From: Aquabacter cavernae
Lineage (GTDB): Bacteria; Pseudomonadota; Alphaproteobacteria; Rhizobiales; Xanthobacteraceae
Reading direction: 5' to 3'
DNA length: 64,000 nt
Assembly: GCF_003993795.1 (NCBI RefSeq)
Contig: NZ_RWKV01000015.1
Location: 490,027 to 554,026, forward strand
The translations under genes and the position numbers were made by a program. Under the pieces are notes generated by a model. It had not been told where the DNA came from. It saw nothing but the letters and a program-made list of their open reading frames with translations, and ran no database searches. Of the stretch, positions 25,067 to 36,396 are shown piece by piece (position 1 is the stretch's first letter; each line of letters opens with the position of its first letter).

Positions 25067-26002
25067 TCAATGGCCCGCCACGCCGTCGCGGATGGAGCGG
25101 AAGCGGGGATAATAATCCGGGAAGCCGGCGCTCTTCACCACGCCCAGCATGCGGATATAGGCGGTCTGGCCGAAGCGGATCCACTGCACCACCTTCACGT
25201 CACCGCCGGTGGCGATGTCCTTGCCGTTGGCCAGGATCTCGAAGCCCGGCTGGCCGCCGATGCGCAGCGGCTCCGCCCGCTCGATGCGCACGTCCTTCAC
25301 GCCCGGAACCGAGGAGAAGGCCCGCAGGGCGAATTGCTGGCGCTCGTCCTCGCGCGGGGCGCCCGGGCCGACGCCCACCACGAACACCGCCTGCTCGGCG
25401 CCCTCGATCATGTCCTTCGGGCCGTCCGTGAGGATGGCGGCGGTGTTGCCCACCACCTTCACCAGCCGGAAGCCCGCCCGGTTCTCCAGCTTGAAGGGCA
25501 GGTTGCCCGCCTGCTCGTCCGGCGAGGGCGGCTGGCGGAAGGTGAGCGTCTCCAGCGTCTTGCGCACCGCCTCGTCGGACATGGGGGCGCTGCCGTCCGA
25601 AGGCTCCTGCACGGTCACGAGCGCGGTGGCGGTGGGCGCGCCCGCCACCAGGATCCACTTGCGCGCCACCACGGTGCCCGCATGCTGGCGGCCGGTGACA
25701 AGCGTGTTCTTCACATCGCCCAGCGGCAGGCTGGTGCGCTCCTCCACCAGGATGCCCTTGGTGGCCAGCGCCGCGTCGGTGAAGCCCGCCACCACCTGGT
25801 CATAGGCCTGGGGCGGCATTTCCACGATGAGGATGGCGGAGCCCTTGGCCGCATCCGCGAAGCCGGAGAAGGCGGTGCTCTCGGTCATGCCGTCGGGCGG
25901 AACCAGCCCCACGGACGCGCCGCGCGGGAAGACGGCGTCGTCGGCGGCCCGGGCTAGGCCCGTTGACAGCAGCACGGCGGCAAGAACGAGCGCGAGGCGC
26001 AT
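25067..26002 (-). CDS. exported protein of unknown function with an internal duplication
   Basis: 311 residues. The ATG at 26002 follows AGGAG and starts a clean signal peptide (MRLALVLAAVLLSTGLARAA). The rest seems to be two similar halves of about 140 residues. Each has a segment like SLPLGDVKNTLVTGRQH or EPLRIGGQPGFEILANGK, then a strand pair (ARKWILVAGAPTATALVTVQ or VVQWIRFGQTAYIRMLGVV), then a helix near the end. This pattern recalls the PsbP/DcrB-like fold (inference). I do not recognise a named family. It lies upstream of DUF1007 and NicO on the same strand, 67 bp away, and may be part of that unit. Confidence 0.7.
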   Translation of the reverse strand: MRLALVLAAVLLSTGLARAADDAVFPRGASVGLVPPDGMTESTAFSGFADAAKGSAILIVEMPPQAYDQVVAGFTDAALATKGILVEERTSLPLGDVKNTLVTGRQHAGTVVARKWILVAGAPTATALVTVQEPSDGSAPMSDEAVRKTLETLTFRQPPSPDEQAGNLPFKLENRAGFRLVKVVGNTAAILTDGPKDMIEGAEQAVFVVGVGPGAPREDERQQFALRAFSSVPGVKDVRIERAEPLRIGGQPGFEILANGKDIATGGDVKVVQWIRFGQTAYIRMLGVVKSAGFPDYYPRFRSIRDGVAGH

Positions 26003-26073
26003 GAACATCTCCTGGATCGTATGGAACCGCTCTTGCGGGGCATTGGGGCGGAAGCGTGACGTAACGTCCGTTC

Positions 26074-26691
26074 TCACGGGGGCGTCACCCGTCGCAGCGT
26101 AAGATTGAAGCGTCCCGGCTCTGAAAGCAGGGTGGATGTGCCCGGCAGGATGCGGTCCACGCCGTGAAAGGCGAGGCGGCTTTCCCCCGAAAGGAGGAGC
26201 GCATCGCCCGAGGCGAGGCGGATGGAGCGGGTGGGCGCGCGCCGCTCCGTCCCGCCATAGCGGAACAGGGCGGTGTCGCCCAAAGAGAGCGAGAGAACGG
26301 GCGCCGTGAAATCCTGCTCGTCCCGGTCCTGGTGGAGCCCCATATGGGCGTCGGGGGCATACCAGTTGATCAGCCCCGCTTCGGGCAATGCCTCCTGTCC
26401 GGACAAGGCGCGCCAGGCGGCAGCGAGGCTGGCCGGCAAAGGCGGCCAGGGCGCGCGGGTCTCCGGGTGGAAGCCCTGGTAGCGATAGCCGGCCGCGTCG
26501 GAGACCCAGCCCAAAGGCCCGAAATTGCTCATGCGCACGGAAAAGGGCTGGCCGGTGCGCGGCATGCGGGGCGTGAACAAAGGCGCGAGCGCCAATGCGG
26601 CCTCAATTTCGGCCAGCAGCGCCTCCTGGGCCGCCCGGTCCAGATAGCCGGGCCACCAGATGAGACCGGGAGCCAGCTCCACCCTCTGCAT
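26074..26691 (-). CDS. alkB: AlkB family alpha-ketoglutarate-dependent DNA repair dioxygenase
   Basis: 205 residues, close to E. coli AlkB (216). Iron ligands are present in HMGLHQDRDEQDF (HxD) and in AFHGVDRIL (distal His), and the 2-oxoglutarate arginine is in RFNLTLRRV. INWYAPDAHMGLHQDRDE is the family signature. It reverses N-alkyl lesions such as 1-methyladenine by oxidative demethylation. The ATG at 26691 follows GGAG at 6 nt; another ATG at 26727 adds 12 residues. No ada gene or Ada box is visible. Confidence 0.92.
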   Translation of the reverse strand: MQRVELAPGLIWWPGYLDRAAQEALLAEIEAALALAPLFTPRMPRTGQPFSVRMSNFGPLGWVSDAAGYRYQGFHPETRAPWPPLPASLAAAWRALSGQEALPEAGLINWYAPDAHMGLHQDRDEQDFTAPVLSLSLGDTALFRYGGTERRAPTRSIRLASGDALLLSGESRLAFHGVDRILPGTSTLLSEPGRFNLTLRRVTPP

Positions 26692-26814
26692 GCCTGTCTC
26701 CGCGCCGGATTCGCCCGTGCCCAGCATGTCCGAAATGCCCGGCGCGGCAAATGGGAACGCAAGCGGGGGCGCTGGCGTTTTTTTGCCGGATGGGACGGGG
26801 ACGGAGACCAGACA

Positions 26815-27183
26815 ATGACGGTTATCAGAACCGGCGCCCTCGGCGCCATCGCCCTCACCCTCGCCGCCACCGTGGCGGCCGCCCAGACCACCTCCGTGAT
26901 CGTGGCCAAGCCTTCCGGCTATGTGCTGGTCAATCCCGAGCAGGAAGTGCTGGTGCAACGCTATGTGGTGGGCCAGCCCACCACCACCACCGTGACGCTG
27001 CCCTCCGGCTACGCGCCCACCGTGGGCTCCGTGGTTCCGGGCACGGTGGAGCTGAACACCTTCGGCACCGCCGCCGACTATGGCGGCTTCGATGCCCCGT
27101 CCTACCGCTATGTGGTGACGCCCGATTATGGAACGGTGCTGGTGGAGCCCGGCTCGCGGCGGGTGATCCAGATCATCCGGTAA
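26815..27183 (+). CDS. DUF1236 domain-containing exported protein
   Basis: 122 residues with a signal peptide (ALGAIALTLAATVAAAQT). The C-terminal part (GTVELNTFG then YRYVVTPDYGTVLVEPGSRRVIQIIR) matches the DUF1236 family common in Rhizobiales; the middle is Thr/Val-rich. Function unknown; some relatives respond to stress. The ATG follows CGGAGACC. Divergent from alkB with 123 bp between starts, so promoter space may be shared. Confidence 0.8.
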   Translation: MTVIRTGALGAIALTLAATVAAAQTTSVIVAKPSGYVLVNPEQEVLVQRYVVGQPTTTTVTLPSGYAPTVGSVVPGTVELNTFGTAADYGGFDAPSYRYVVTPDYGTVLVEPGSRRVIQIIR

Positions 27184-27259
27184 TCTTCACTCCAGGTGCT
27201 GACGGCACCCGGCACGACACCGGCAGGGGCGAGGCCAAGCCTCCCCCCAAGCCTCTCCC

Positions 27260-27922
27260 TCAGTCTTCCGCGATATCCCCACTGGACACGAACCGCACAC
27301 CCGCGTTCGCCATGTCCGCGCGGGCGGCGGCCAGGGAGCCGCCCACATCGATGGCCCGGCAAGCATCATCAATCACATGGGTCGCGAAACCGTGCCCGGC
27401 GGCGTCCACCGCCGACCAGGCGACGCAGAAATCCGTGGCCAGCCCCAGCAGATAGACCGTGCCGATGCCCCGGTCCCGCAGGAAGCCGGTAAGGCCCGTG
27501 GGCGTCACCCGGTCCGCTTCATAGAAGGTGGAATAGCTGTCGAGCCCCGCATGGATGCCCTTGCGCACGATCAACTGGGCGTGCGGCACATGGAGTCCCG
27601 GCGCGAAATCGGCGCCCGCGCTCCCCTGCACGCAATGGTCCGGCCAGAGCACCTGCGGCCCGTAGGCCAGCTCGATCCTGTCGAACGGCGCACGGCCCGC
27701 ATGGGAGGAGGCGAAGGAGACATGGCCGGGCGGATGCCAGTCCTGGGAGAGGATGACGTTGCGGAAGGATGCCGCGAGACGGTTGGCCAGGGGCACGATG
27801 GCGTGCCCGTCCGGCACGGCGAGGCGCCCGCCGGGGAGGAAGTCCGCTTGCAGATCGACGATCACGAGAGCCGTGCCGGGATCCGCCCCCACACGCGGGG
27901 AGAAAGGCCGGGAGAAGGGCAC
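27260..27922 (-). CDS. pncA: nicotinamidase/pyrazinamidase
   Basis: 220 residues, isochorismatase-like fold. The catalytic Asp is in [14 protein letters not shown], metal ligands are in [13 protein letters not shown], and the nucleophile Cys is in [18 protein letters not shown]. It converts nicotinamide to nicotinate for NAD salvage in the cytoplasm. The GTG at 27922 has GAGG 8 nt upstream; a TTG at 27928 is the alternative. Convergent with the DUF1236 gene. Confidence 0.93.
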   Translation of the reverse strand: MPFSRPFSPRVGADPGTALVIVDLQADFLPGGRLAVPDGHAIVPLANRLAASFRNVILSQDWHPPGHVSFASSHAGRAPFDRIELAYGPQVLWPDHCVQGSAGADFAPGLHVPHAQLIVRKGIHAGLDSYSTFYEADRVTPTGLTGFLRDRGIGTVYLLGLATDFCVAWSAVDAAGHGFATHVIDDACRAIDVGGSLAAARADMANAGVRFVSSGDIAED

Positions 27923-27974
27923 CGCCAAGACCTCGCGAAGGTTTGAAAAACAGGCGCGGGAGCATCCTGCACGC

Positions 27975-28006
27975 CTTGCGGCGGCAAAGCACCCCCCCTA
28001 TATCCG
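27975..28006 (+). promoter_or_regulatory. sigma-32 (RpoH) heat-shock promoter of dnaKJ
   Basis: CTTG (27975-27978), an 18-nt spacer, and CCTATATCCG (27997-28006) match the alphaproteobacterial RpoH consensus CTTG-N17/18-CYTATNTNNG at every fixed position. It leaves a leader of about 120 nt before dnaK. No CIRCE inverted repeat is seen here. Confidence 0.72.
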
Positions 28007-28134
28007 CCACGAACGTCGCGTTGAGCGGCGTACCCCAATTCAAAGGGGGCCGGCAGATCACCGCGGGAGGGGCTCGCGGGGTCTTTTCACGGGCGCTGAT
28101 GAGGCCCGGTCGGCCTGCCGACAAGGAGAAGTAC

Positions 28135-30033
<1,899 letters not shown>

Positions 30034-30059
30034 TCCCGGCTCTGAGTTGAGACGACACC

Positions 30060-30088
30060 ATGATCCCCGGGTAATCCCCGGGGATCAT
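30060..30088 (+). promoter_or_regulatory. hairpin between dnaK and dnaJ
   Basis: A perfect 12-bp stem, ATGATCCCCGGG / CCCGGGGATCAT, with a 5-nt TAATC loop lies 26 nt after the dnaK stop and 90 nt before dnaJ. It lacks a T-run, so it could lower dnaJ expression by attenuation or protect the dnaK message after processing. Confidence 0.55.
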
Positions 30089-30177
30089 GCGCATTGGGAC
30101 CATGACAATCGGGCCGGCGTCCCTTGGGCGCCCCCCGCATTCCGGCCGCCGGACCGCCGCGGCCCTACGGGTGAGCG

Positions 30178-31335
30178 ATGAGCAAGCGGGACTATTACGA
30201 GGTTCTGGAATGTGACCGCGGTGCCGACGAGACGGTGCTGAAGGCGTCGTACCGCAAGCTCGCCATGAAATGGCACCCGGACCGCAACCAGGGCAATGGC
30301 GAGGCGGAGATCCGCTTCAAGGAAGTCAGCGAAGCCTATGAGGTCCTGAAGGATCCCCAGAAGCGCGCGGCCTATGATCGCTTCGGCCATGCGGCGTTCG
30401 AGAACGGCATGGGCGGCGCGGGCGGCCCCGGCTTCGGCGCCGATTTCGCCTCCACCTTCGCGGACATTTTCGACGATCTGTTCGGCGGCCAGATGGGCGG
30501 GCGCGGCGGCCGGGGCGGCGCCACCCAGGGCGGGCGCGGGCGCGGCTCGGACCTGCGCTACAACATGGAAATCACCCTGGAGGAGGCCTTTGCGGGCAAG
30601 GCGGCCGAGATCCGCATCCCCACCTCCATCGTGTGCGAAAGCTGCTCGGGCACCGGCGCCAAGCCGGGCACCCAGCCCAAGGTCTGCCGCACCTGCGGCG
30701 GGGCGGGCAAGATCCGCCATGCCCAGGGCTTCTTCACCCTGGAGCGCACCTGCCCGGCCTGCCAGGGGCGCGGCTCCATGATCGAGGACCCCTGCACCGC
30801 CTGCGCGGGCGCGGGCCGCGTCACCCGCGAGCGCACCCTGCAGGTGCAGGTGCCGGCGGGCGTGGAGGACGGCACCCGCATCCGGCTCGGGGGCGAGGGC
30901 GAGGCGGGCGTGCGGGGGGGACCGGCGGGCGACCTCTACATCTTCCTGTCCATCGAGCCCCATCCCCTGTTCCAGCGGGAAGGCGCGGACCTCTATTGCC
31001 GCGCGCCCATCTCCATGGTGACGGCGGCGCTGGGCGGCATGGTGGACGTGCCCACCATCGACGGCGACCAGACCAAGGTGCGCATTCCCGAGGGCACCCA
31101 GTCCGGCAAGCGCCTGCGCCTTGCGGGCAAGGGTATGCCGGTGCTGCGCACCCGCAATTCCGGCGACATGTATGTGCAGGTGGTGGTGGAGACGCCGCAG
31201 AACCTCACCAAGCGCCAGCGAGAGCTTCTCACCGAGTTCGAGAAGGAATGCTCCTCGGAGACCCACCCGGAATCCGACGGCTTCTTCGCCAAGGTGAAAG
31301 ACTTCTTCCAGGGTGCCTCGGGCAACGAGACCTAG
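30178..31335 (+). CDS. dnaJ: co-chaperone DnaJ (Hsp40)
   Basis: 385 residues with all class I DnaJ parts. J domain (1-70) with the HPD motif in KWHPDRNQG; Gly/Phe-rich region (about 75-125); zinc domain with four CxxCxGxG-type repeats ([32 protein letters not shown]); C-terminal substrate-binding domain. It stimulates DnaK ATPase and delivers substrates. Expressed from the dnaK promoter through a hairpin, possibly at a lower level. Confidence 0.97.
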   Translation: MSKRDYYEVLECDRGADETVLKASYRKLAMKWHPDRNQGNGEAEIRFKEVSEAYEVLKDPQKRAAYDRFGHAAFENGMGGAGGPGFGADFASTFADIFDDLFGGQMGGRGGRGGATQGGRGRGSDLRYNMEITLEEAFAGKAAEIRIPTSIVCESCSGTGAKPGTQPKVCRTCGGAGKIRHAQGFFTLERTCPACQGRGSMIEDPCTACAGAGRVTRERTLQVQVPAGVEDGTRIRLGGEGEAGVRGGPAGDLYIFLSIEPHPLFQREGADLYCRAPISMVTAALGGMVDVPTIDGDQTKVRIPEGTQSGKRLRLAGKGMPVLRTRNSGDMYVQVVVETPQNLTKRQRELLTEFEKECSSETHPESDGFFAKVKDFFQGASGNET

Positions 31336-31376
31336 GCCGGATCGACATTGGGTAAATCCGCGCCTGACCGTAAGGC

Positions 31377-31472
31377 CGTCATGGCCGGGCTCGTCCCGGC
31401 CATCCACGGGGCTCCGCTGGGTGCTCGCTCGACGGATCGCCGTGTATACCCGGGGCAAGCCCGGGCATAACG
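31377..31472. repeat. mosaic palindromic intergenic element
   Basis: About 96 bp after dnaJ with two hairpins: ATGGCCGGG-CTCGT-CCCGGCCAT at the left and CCCGGG-GCAAG-CCCGGG at the right. The ends CCGTCATGGCCGGGCT and AGCCCGGGCATAACGG are themselves inverted copies (14 of 16 match). The arms resemble the palindrome at 3906-3938, which marks a dispersed repeat family of Rhizobiales type. Confidence 0.65.
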
Positions 31473-31560
31473 GATGGAAAGCGTTGATTGGGCTCGCTTT
31501 CTGAAGGTCGATCAGCCCTCTTCATCCGATCCATGCGGATGCCCCGGACCCCACAAATGC

Positions 31561-31587
31561 AAAAGCCCCCCGCATGTGGCGGAGGGC
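31561..31587 (-). terminator. intrinsic terminator of hrcA-grpE
   Basis: Read on the minus strand: GCCCTCCGC, 5-nt loop, GCGGGGGGC (nine pairs, one mismatch), then TTTT and a T-containing tail, 60 nt after the grpE stop. It separates grpE from the convergent dnaJ. Confidence 0.75.
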
Positions 31588-31647
31588 TGGAACGGCGGAA
31601 ACGACTGCGCGGCGGAAAGAGGCAGCGCCGAAGCGCCGCCCGGCGGG

Positions 31648-32265
31648 TCAGCCGTTATTGATCTCGTGACCCTCGGCCTTCGCCTCACGGGCCACCTTGG
31701 GACCGCCACGGGAGACACCGACCATGGCGGGGCGCAGAACGCGATCGCCGATCACATAACCGGACTGGACCACCTGGAGCACCGTGCCCGCGGGGACGCT
31801 CTCGTCCGGAATCTCGAACATGGCCTGATGCAGGTTCGGATCGAAGCGCTCACCCTTCGGCTCGATGCGGCGGATGCCGTGCTTTTCCAGCGCCTTGTGC
31901 AGGCCGCGCTCGGTCAGTTCCAGGCCGTCCAGCAGCGACTTGAAGCCGCCCTCGGCCTGTTCCCTGGCTTCCGGCTCCACCGCGCCCAGGGCGCGGGCCA
32001 GATCATCGGCCACGTTCAGCACGTCGCGCGCGAACGAAGCGATGCCATAGGTCTTGGCGTCGGTCACTTCCTTCTCGGCCCGGCGGCGCACATTCTCCGC
32101 CTCGGCGAAGGCGCGCAGGAACTTGTCCTTCATGGACGCGGCTTCCGCCTCCAGGCGCTCACGCTCGGCCTGGAAGGCCTCGGCCATGTCCACTTCCCGC
32201 TTCTCGGCGCTGTCCGGGGCCTGCTCCGGATGGATGCCTTCCGGGCTGCCAGCCTTGTCGTTCAT
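31648..32265 (-). CDS. grpE: nucleotide exchange factor GrpE
   Basis: 205 residues. N-terminal acidic flexible part, long coiled coil (about 30-95: LEAEAASMKDKFLRAFAEAE, NVRRRAEKEV), four-helix dimer region, and C-terminal beta wing (FDPNLHQAMFEIPDESVPAG, VVQSGYVIGDRVLRPAMVGVS). It drives ADP release from DnaK. Lies 92 bp after hrcA on the same strand. Confidence 0.96.
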   Translation of the reverse strand: MNDKAGSPEGIHPEQAPDSAEKREVDMAEAFQAERERLEAEAASMKDKFLRAFAEAENVRRRAEKEVTDAKTYGIASFARDVLNVADDLARALGAVEPEAREQAEGGFKSLLDGLELTERGLHKALEKHGIRRIEPKGERFDPNLHQAMFEIPDESVPAGTVLQVVQSGYVIGDRVLRPAMVGVSRGGPKVAREAKAEGHEINNG

Positions 32266-32357
32266 GCCATCATCCTCATTGGTCCAGTCGCGCGCCCCGC
32301 TCTGCGATCGGGCGCGTCATGATTTCGCCCCGGATATCGGGGTGCGAGGGGCAAAAA

Positions 32358-33479
32358 TCAAGCCGCATCGGCACCTGGGGCGCCCAGAACCCGGCTCACC
32401 ACCCGCGCGGTGAAGTCCACCATGGGTACGATACGGCCGTAATTGAGCCGCGTCGGGCCGATCACCCCCAGCACGCCCACCACCCGTCCCTGCCCGTCGC
32501 GATAGGGGGCGACGATGGTGGAGGAGCCCGAAAGCGAGAACAGGCGATTCTCGGAGCCGATGAAGATGCGCATGCTCTGCGCCTCTTCCGCCCGGCCCAG
32601 AAGGTCCACCACCTCCTGCTTGGTCTCCAGGTCGTCGAACAGCAGGCGGATGCGCTCCAGATCCTCCAGCGCCCGCAAATCCTCCAGGAGCTTGGCCTGG
32701 CCGCGCACGATGAGGCGGCGCTCCGCCTGGTCGCCGCCGGACCAGGAGGCGAGCCCCGCTTCCACCACGCGGGCGGTGAGCGCGTCCAGCTCGCGGCGCA
32801 CCTCGGTGAGCAGGGTCTCGGCGGCGGCCCGCGCCTCGGCGAGGGTCCGGCCCCGGATATGGGCGTTGAGGAAATTGCCCGCCTCCACCAGAGCGGACGC
32901 CGGAAGGCCGGTGGGCAGCGGCAGGACGCGATTCTCCACCTGCCCGTCCTCGGACACGAGGATCACCAAGGCGCGGCGCGCATCCAGCGGCACGAATTCC
33001 ACATGCTTGAGGCGCGGATCGGTCTTCAGCGCCGTCACCACGCCCGCGCCGCGCGACAGGCCCGAGAGCAGCGCGGACGCCTCCTGCAGCACGCCGTCCA
33101 CCGTATAGCCCTTGGCGGCGGCAACCACCTGGGTCTCGATGGAGGTGCGGTCGCGCTCGGAGACATCGCCAATCTCCAGCAGCGCATCCACGAAGAAGCG
33201 CAGCCCCTGCTCGGTGGGCAGGCGCCCGGCGCTGGTGTGGGGGGCATAGATGAGGCCCGCCGCCTCCAGGTCCGCCATCACGTTCCGCACCGAGGCGGGC
33301 GACAGCGTCATGGGGATAAGTCGCGAGATGTTGCGCGAGCCCACCGGCTCGCCGGTGGCCAGATAGCTCTCCACGATCTGCCGGAAAATCTCGCGCGAGC
33401 GCTCATCAATCTGGGCGAGGGCGGCGGACGAGGGGAAGATCAGCGGATTGAGGGGCACGGGCGTCGTTCCGGCAGGCAC
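32358..33479 (-). CDS. hrcA: heat-inducible transcription repressor HrcA
   Basis: 373 residues. N-terminal winged helix ([20 protein letters not shown], then [20 protein letters not shown] and the [18 protein letters not shown] signature), then a GAF-like ligand domain and dimerisation region. HrcA represses groESL-type operons through CIRCE elements. No CIRCE repeat (TTAGCACTC-N9-GAGTGCTAA) was seen near dnaK or hrcA, so its targets must lie elsewhere. The start is GTG; divergent from rph. Confidence 0.95.
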   Translation of the reverse strand: MPAGTTPVPLNPLIFPSSAALAQIDERSREIFRQIVESYLATGEPVGSRNISRLIPMTLSPASVRNVMADLEAAGLIYAPHTSAGRLPTEQGLRFFVDALLEIGDVSERDRTSIETQVVAAAKGYTVDGVLQEASALLSGLSRGAGVVTALKTDPRLKHVEFVPLDARRALVILVSEDGQVENRVLPLPTGLPASALVEAGNFLNAHIRGRTLAEARAAAETLLTEVRRELDALTARVVEAGLASWSGGDQAERRLIVRGQAKLLEDLRALEDLERIRLLFDDLETKQEVVDLLGRAEEAQSMRIFIGSENRLFSLSGSSTIVAPYRDGQGRVVGVLGVIGPTRLNYGRIVPMVDFTARVVSRVLGAPGADAA

Positions 33480-33709
33480 GCATTCCGAAGGGCACGTTCC
33501 ACATGGTACGTTCGGCGCGGGCGCCGGCGCTGCGGTGCGCCCGACACCCTTATATTAGGGGAGATGGCGCTATCCGAAAGATGGCGCGTGCACATGGCAG
33601 ACCACGAAGCTGCGTGAACATTCCGTGACGGTGTGCGGACACGCCCCTTGCCCCTGCGCCTCCCCGCTCCTAAAACGGCGCCGGCTTTACAACGGATTGG
33701 ACCAGACGA

Positions 33710-34422
<713 letters not shown>

Positions 34423-34423
<1 letters not shown>

Positions 34424-35103
34424 TGGAGCATCGCCGCCTCACCGGCCGGGTCGTCATCGCCACCCATAATCCCGGCAAGCTGAAGGAGATGCAGGACCTG
34501 CTTGCTCCTTACGGCATCGAGGCGGTGTCGGCAGGCGAACTCGGCCTGCCGGAGCCGGAGGAGACCGGCACCACCTTCTCCGCCAATGCGCTGATCAAGG
34601 CGCAGGCGGCGGCGAATGCCGCGCAGATGCCCGCCTTCGCGGACGATAGCGGCCTGTGCGTGGATGCGCTGGGCGGCCAGCCCGGCATCTATTCCGCGCG
34701 CTGGGGCGGTCCGGAGAAGGACTTCCAGATGGCCATGGAGAATGTCCAGGCCCTTCTGATCACCGTGGATGCGCTCTCCGCGGAGAAGCGCAAGGCGAAG
34801 TTCGTGAGCGTGCTCTGCCTCGCCTGGCCGGACGGCCATGTGGAGGAGTTCGAGGGCACGGTAGCTGGAACCCTGGTTTGGCCGCCGCGCGGCACCAAGG
34901 GCTTCGGCTACGATCCCATGTTCGTGCCCGAGGGCTTCACCCGCTCGTTCGGCGAGATGTCGGCGGAAGAAAAGCACGCCATGCCCCCGCTGGGGCGCGG
35001 CCTCTCCCACCGCGCGCGGGCGTTCCGCCTGCTTTCGGCCGCCTGCCTGGAAGCGCAGGGCCAAAAGGCTCACGGCCAGGCGGCGGAAGGCCAGGAGGCT
35101 TGA
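34423..35103 (+). CDS. rdgB: RdgB/HAM1 family non-canonical purine NTP pyrophosphatase
   Basis: 226 residues. Substrate and metal motifs are intact: [29 protein letters not shown] and [14 protein letters not shown]. It removes ITP, dITP and XTP from nucleotide pools. A short Lys/Gln/Ala-rich tail after the conserved SHRARAF end is extra. The ATG at 34423 is used rather than the TTG one codon earlier. Confidence 0.96.
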
Positions 35104-35189
35104 CCATCGGCCTTCATCCGGCGCCCGGCCCCCTCCCCGCCCCTCTCCTGCAAGGGAGAGAGGATTGGGAGGGCCAAAAGGCTGCGACC

Positions 35190-36368
35190 GTGCGCCCGGA
35201 CACCCCCTCGCTCCGGCCGGCGCAGACCGAAGGCGGGTTCGGGGTCTATGTGCATTGGCCCTTCTGCCTCGCCAAATGCCCCTATTGCGACTTCAACAGC
35301 CATGTGCGGCACGAGGCCCCGGACCAGGCGCGCTTCGTCGCCGCCTTCCGGCGCGAGATCGCCCATATGCGCGACCTCCACGGGCCTGCGGAGGCGCAGA
35401 CCGTGTTCTTCGGGGGCGGCACCCCCTCTTTGATGGAGCCCGCGACGGTGGCCGCCATCCTGGAGGCCATCAACACCGCATGGCCGATCGCGGCGGATGC
35501 GGAAATCACGCTCGAAGCCAACCCCACCAGCGTTGAGGCGGAGCGCTTTCGCGGCTACCGCACGGCGGGCGTCAACCGCCTCTCCCTGGGCGTCCAGGCC
35601 CTGGAGGAGCGGGACCTGAAATCGCTCGGGCGCACGCATTCGGTGGCGGAAGCGCTGGCGGCGGTGTCCATCGCCCGGGCCACCTTCGGCCGCGTCTCGT
35701 TCGACCTCATCTATGCCCGCCCGCGCCAGACGCCGGAAAGCTGGGCGCGGGAACTCGCCCGCGCGCTGGACGAGGGCTGCGATCATTATTCGCTCTACCA
35801 GCTCACCATCGAGCCCGGCACCGCCTATGAGCGGCTCTATTCGGCGGGCAAGCTGATCATTCCCGACGACGACCATGCCCGCGCCTTGTGGGACGTGACG
35901 CAGGAGGTGATGGGCGCGGCCGGGCTGCCGGCCTATGAGATCTCCAACCATGCGCGGCCCGGCGCGGAAGCGCGCCACAACCTCGTCTATTGGCGCTACG
36001 GCACCTATGCGGGTGTCGGACCCGGCGCCCATGGCCGCCTCACGGCGGGCGCGGAGCGCCGCGCCACCTTCACGGAGCGCCAGCCGGAGCGCTGGCTCCA
36101 GGCGGTGGAGGCCGAGGGACACGGCATGGTCTCACAGGAGATGCTGGACACGTTCACCCAGGGGGACGAACTGCTGCTCATGGGGCTGCGCCTCGCGGAG
36201 GGCATCGACCTTCCCCGCCATGCCCGCCTCGCGGGCCGCCCCATCGATCCCGCCCGCATCGCCGCCCTTGCGGACGAGGGGCTGGTGGAACGCTCCGGCG
36301 ACCGGCTGCGAGTGCTGCCGGAGGGTTTCCCCGTGCTGAATGCGGTGATCGCCGAACTGGCGCGCTGA
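35190..36368 (+). CDS. hemW: radical SAM heme chaperone HemW (HemN-like)
   Basis: 392 residues. The radical SAM cluster motif is in HWPFCLAKCPYCDFN (CxxxCxxC), with VFFGGGTPSLM following and the HemN C-terminal domain later. HemW proteins lack the N-terminal extension of true coproporphyrinogen oxidases, as here, and act in heme delivery. The start is unclear: GTG at 35190 gives the usual length, while an earlier TTG at 35100 would overlap the rdgB stop. The order rph-rdgB-hemW is common in alphaproteobacteria. Confidence 0.92.
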   Translation: MRPDTPSLRPAQTEGGFGVYVHWPFCLAKCPYCDFNSHVRHEAPDQARFVAAFRREIAHMRDLHGPAEAQTVFFGGGTPSLMEPATVAAILEAINTAWPIAADAEITLEANPTSVEAERFRGYRTAGVNRLSLGVQALEERDLKSLGRTHSVAEALAAVSIARATFGRVSFDLIYARPRQTPESWARELARALDEGCDHYSLYQLTIEPGTAYERLYSAGKLIIPDDDHARALWDVTQEVMGAAGLPAYEISNHARPGAEARHNLVYWRYGTYAGVGPGAHGRLTAGAERRATFTERQPERWLQAVEAEGHGMVSQEMLDTFTQGDELLLMGLRLAEGIDLPRHARLAGRPIDPARIAALADEGLVERSGDRLRVLPEGFPVLNAVIAELAR

Positions 36369-36396
36369 AGCACGCCAGCGGCACCCCCAGGGCCCG

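Noticed and set aside
33551..33580. Possible sigma-32 promoter for hrcA-grpE (CTTTCGG / CCCCTAATAT on the minus strand)
   Set aside because: The -35 lacks CTTG and the -10 deviates from CYTATNT; not supported as well as the dnaK promoter.
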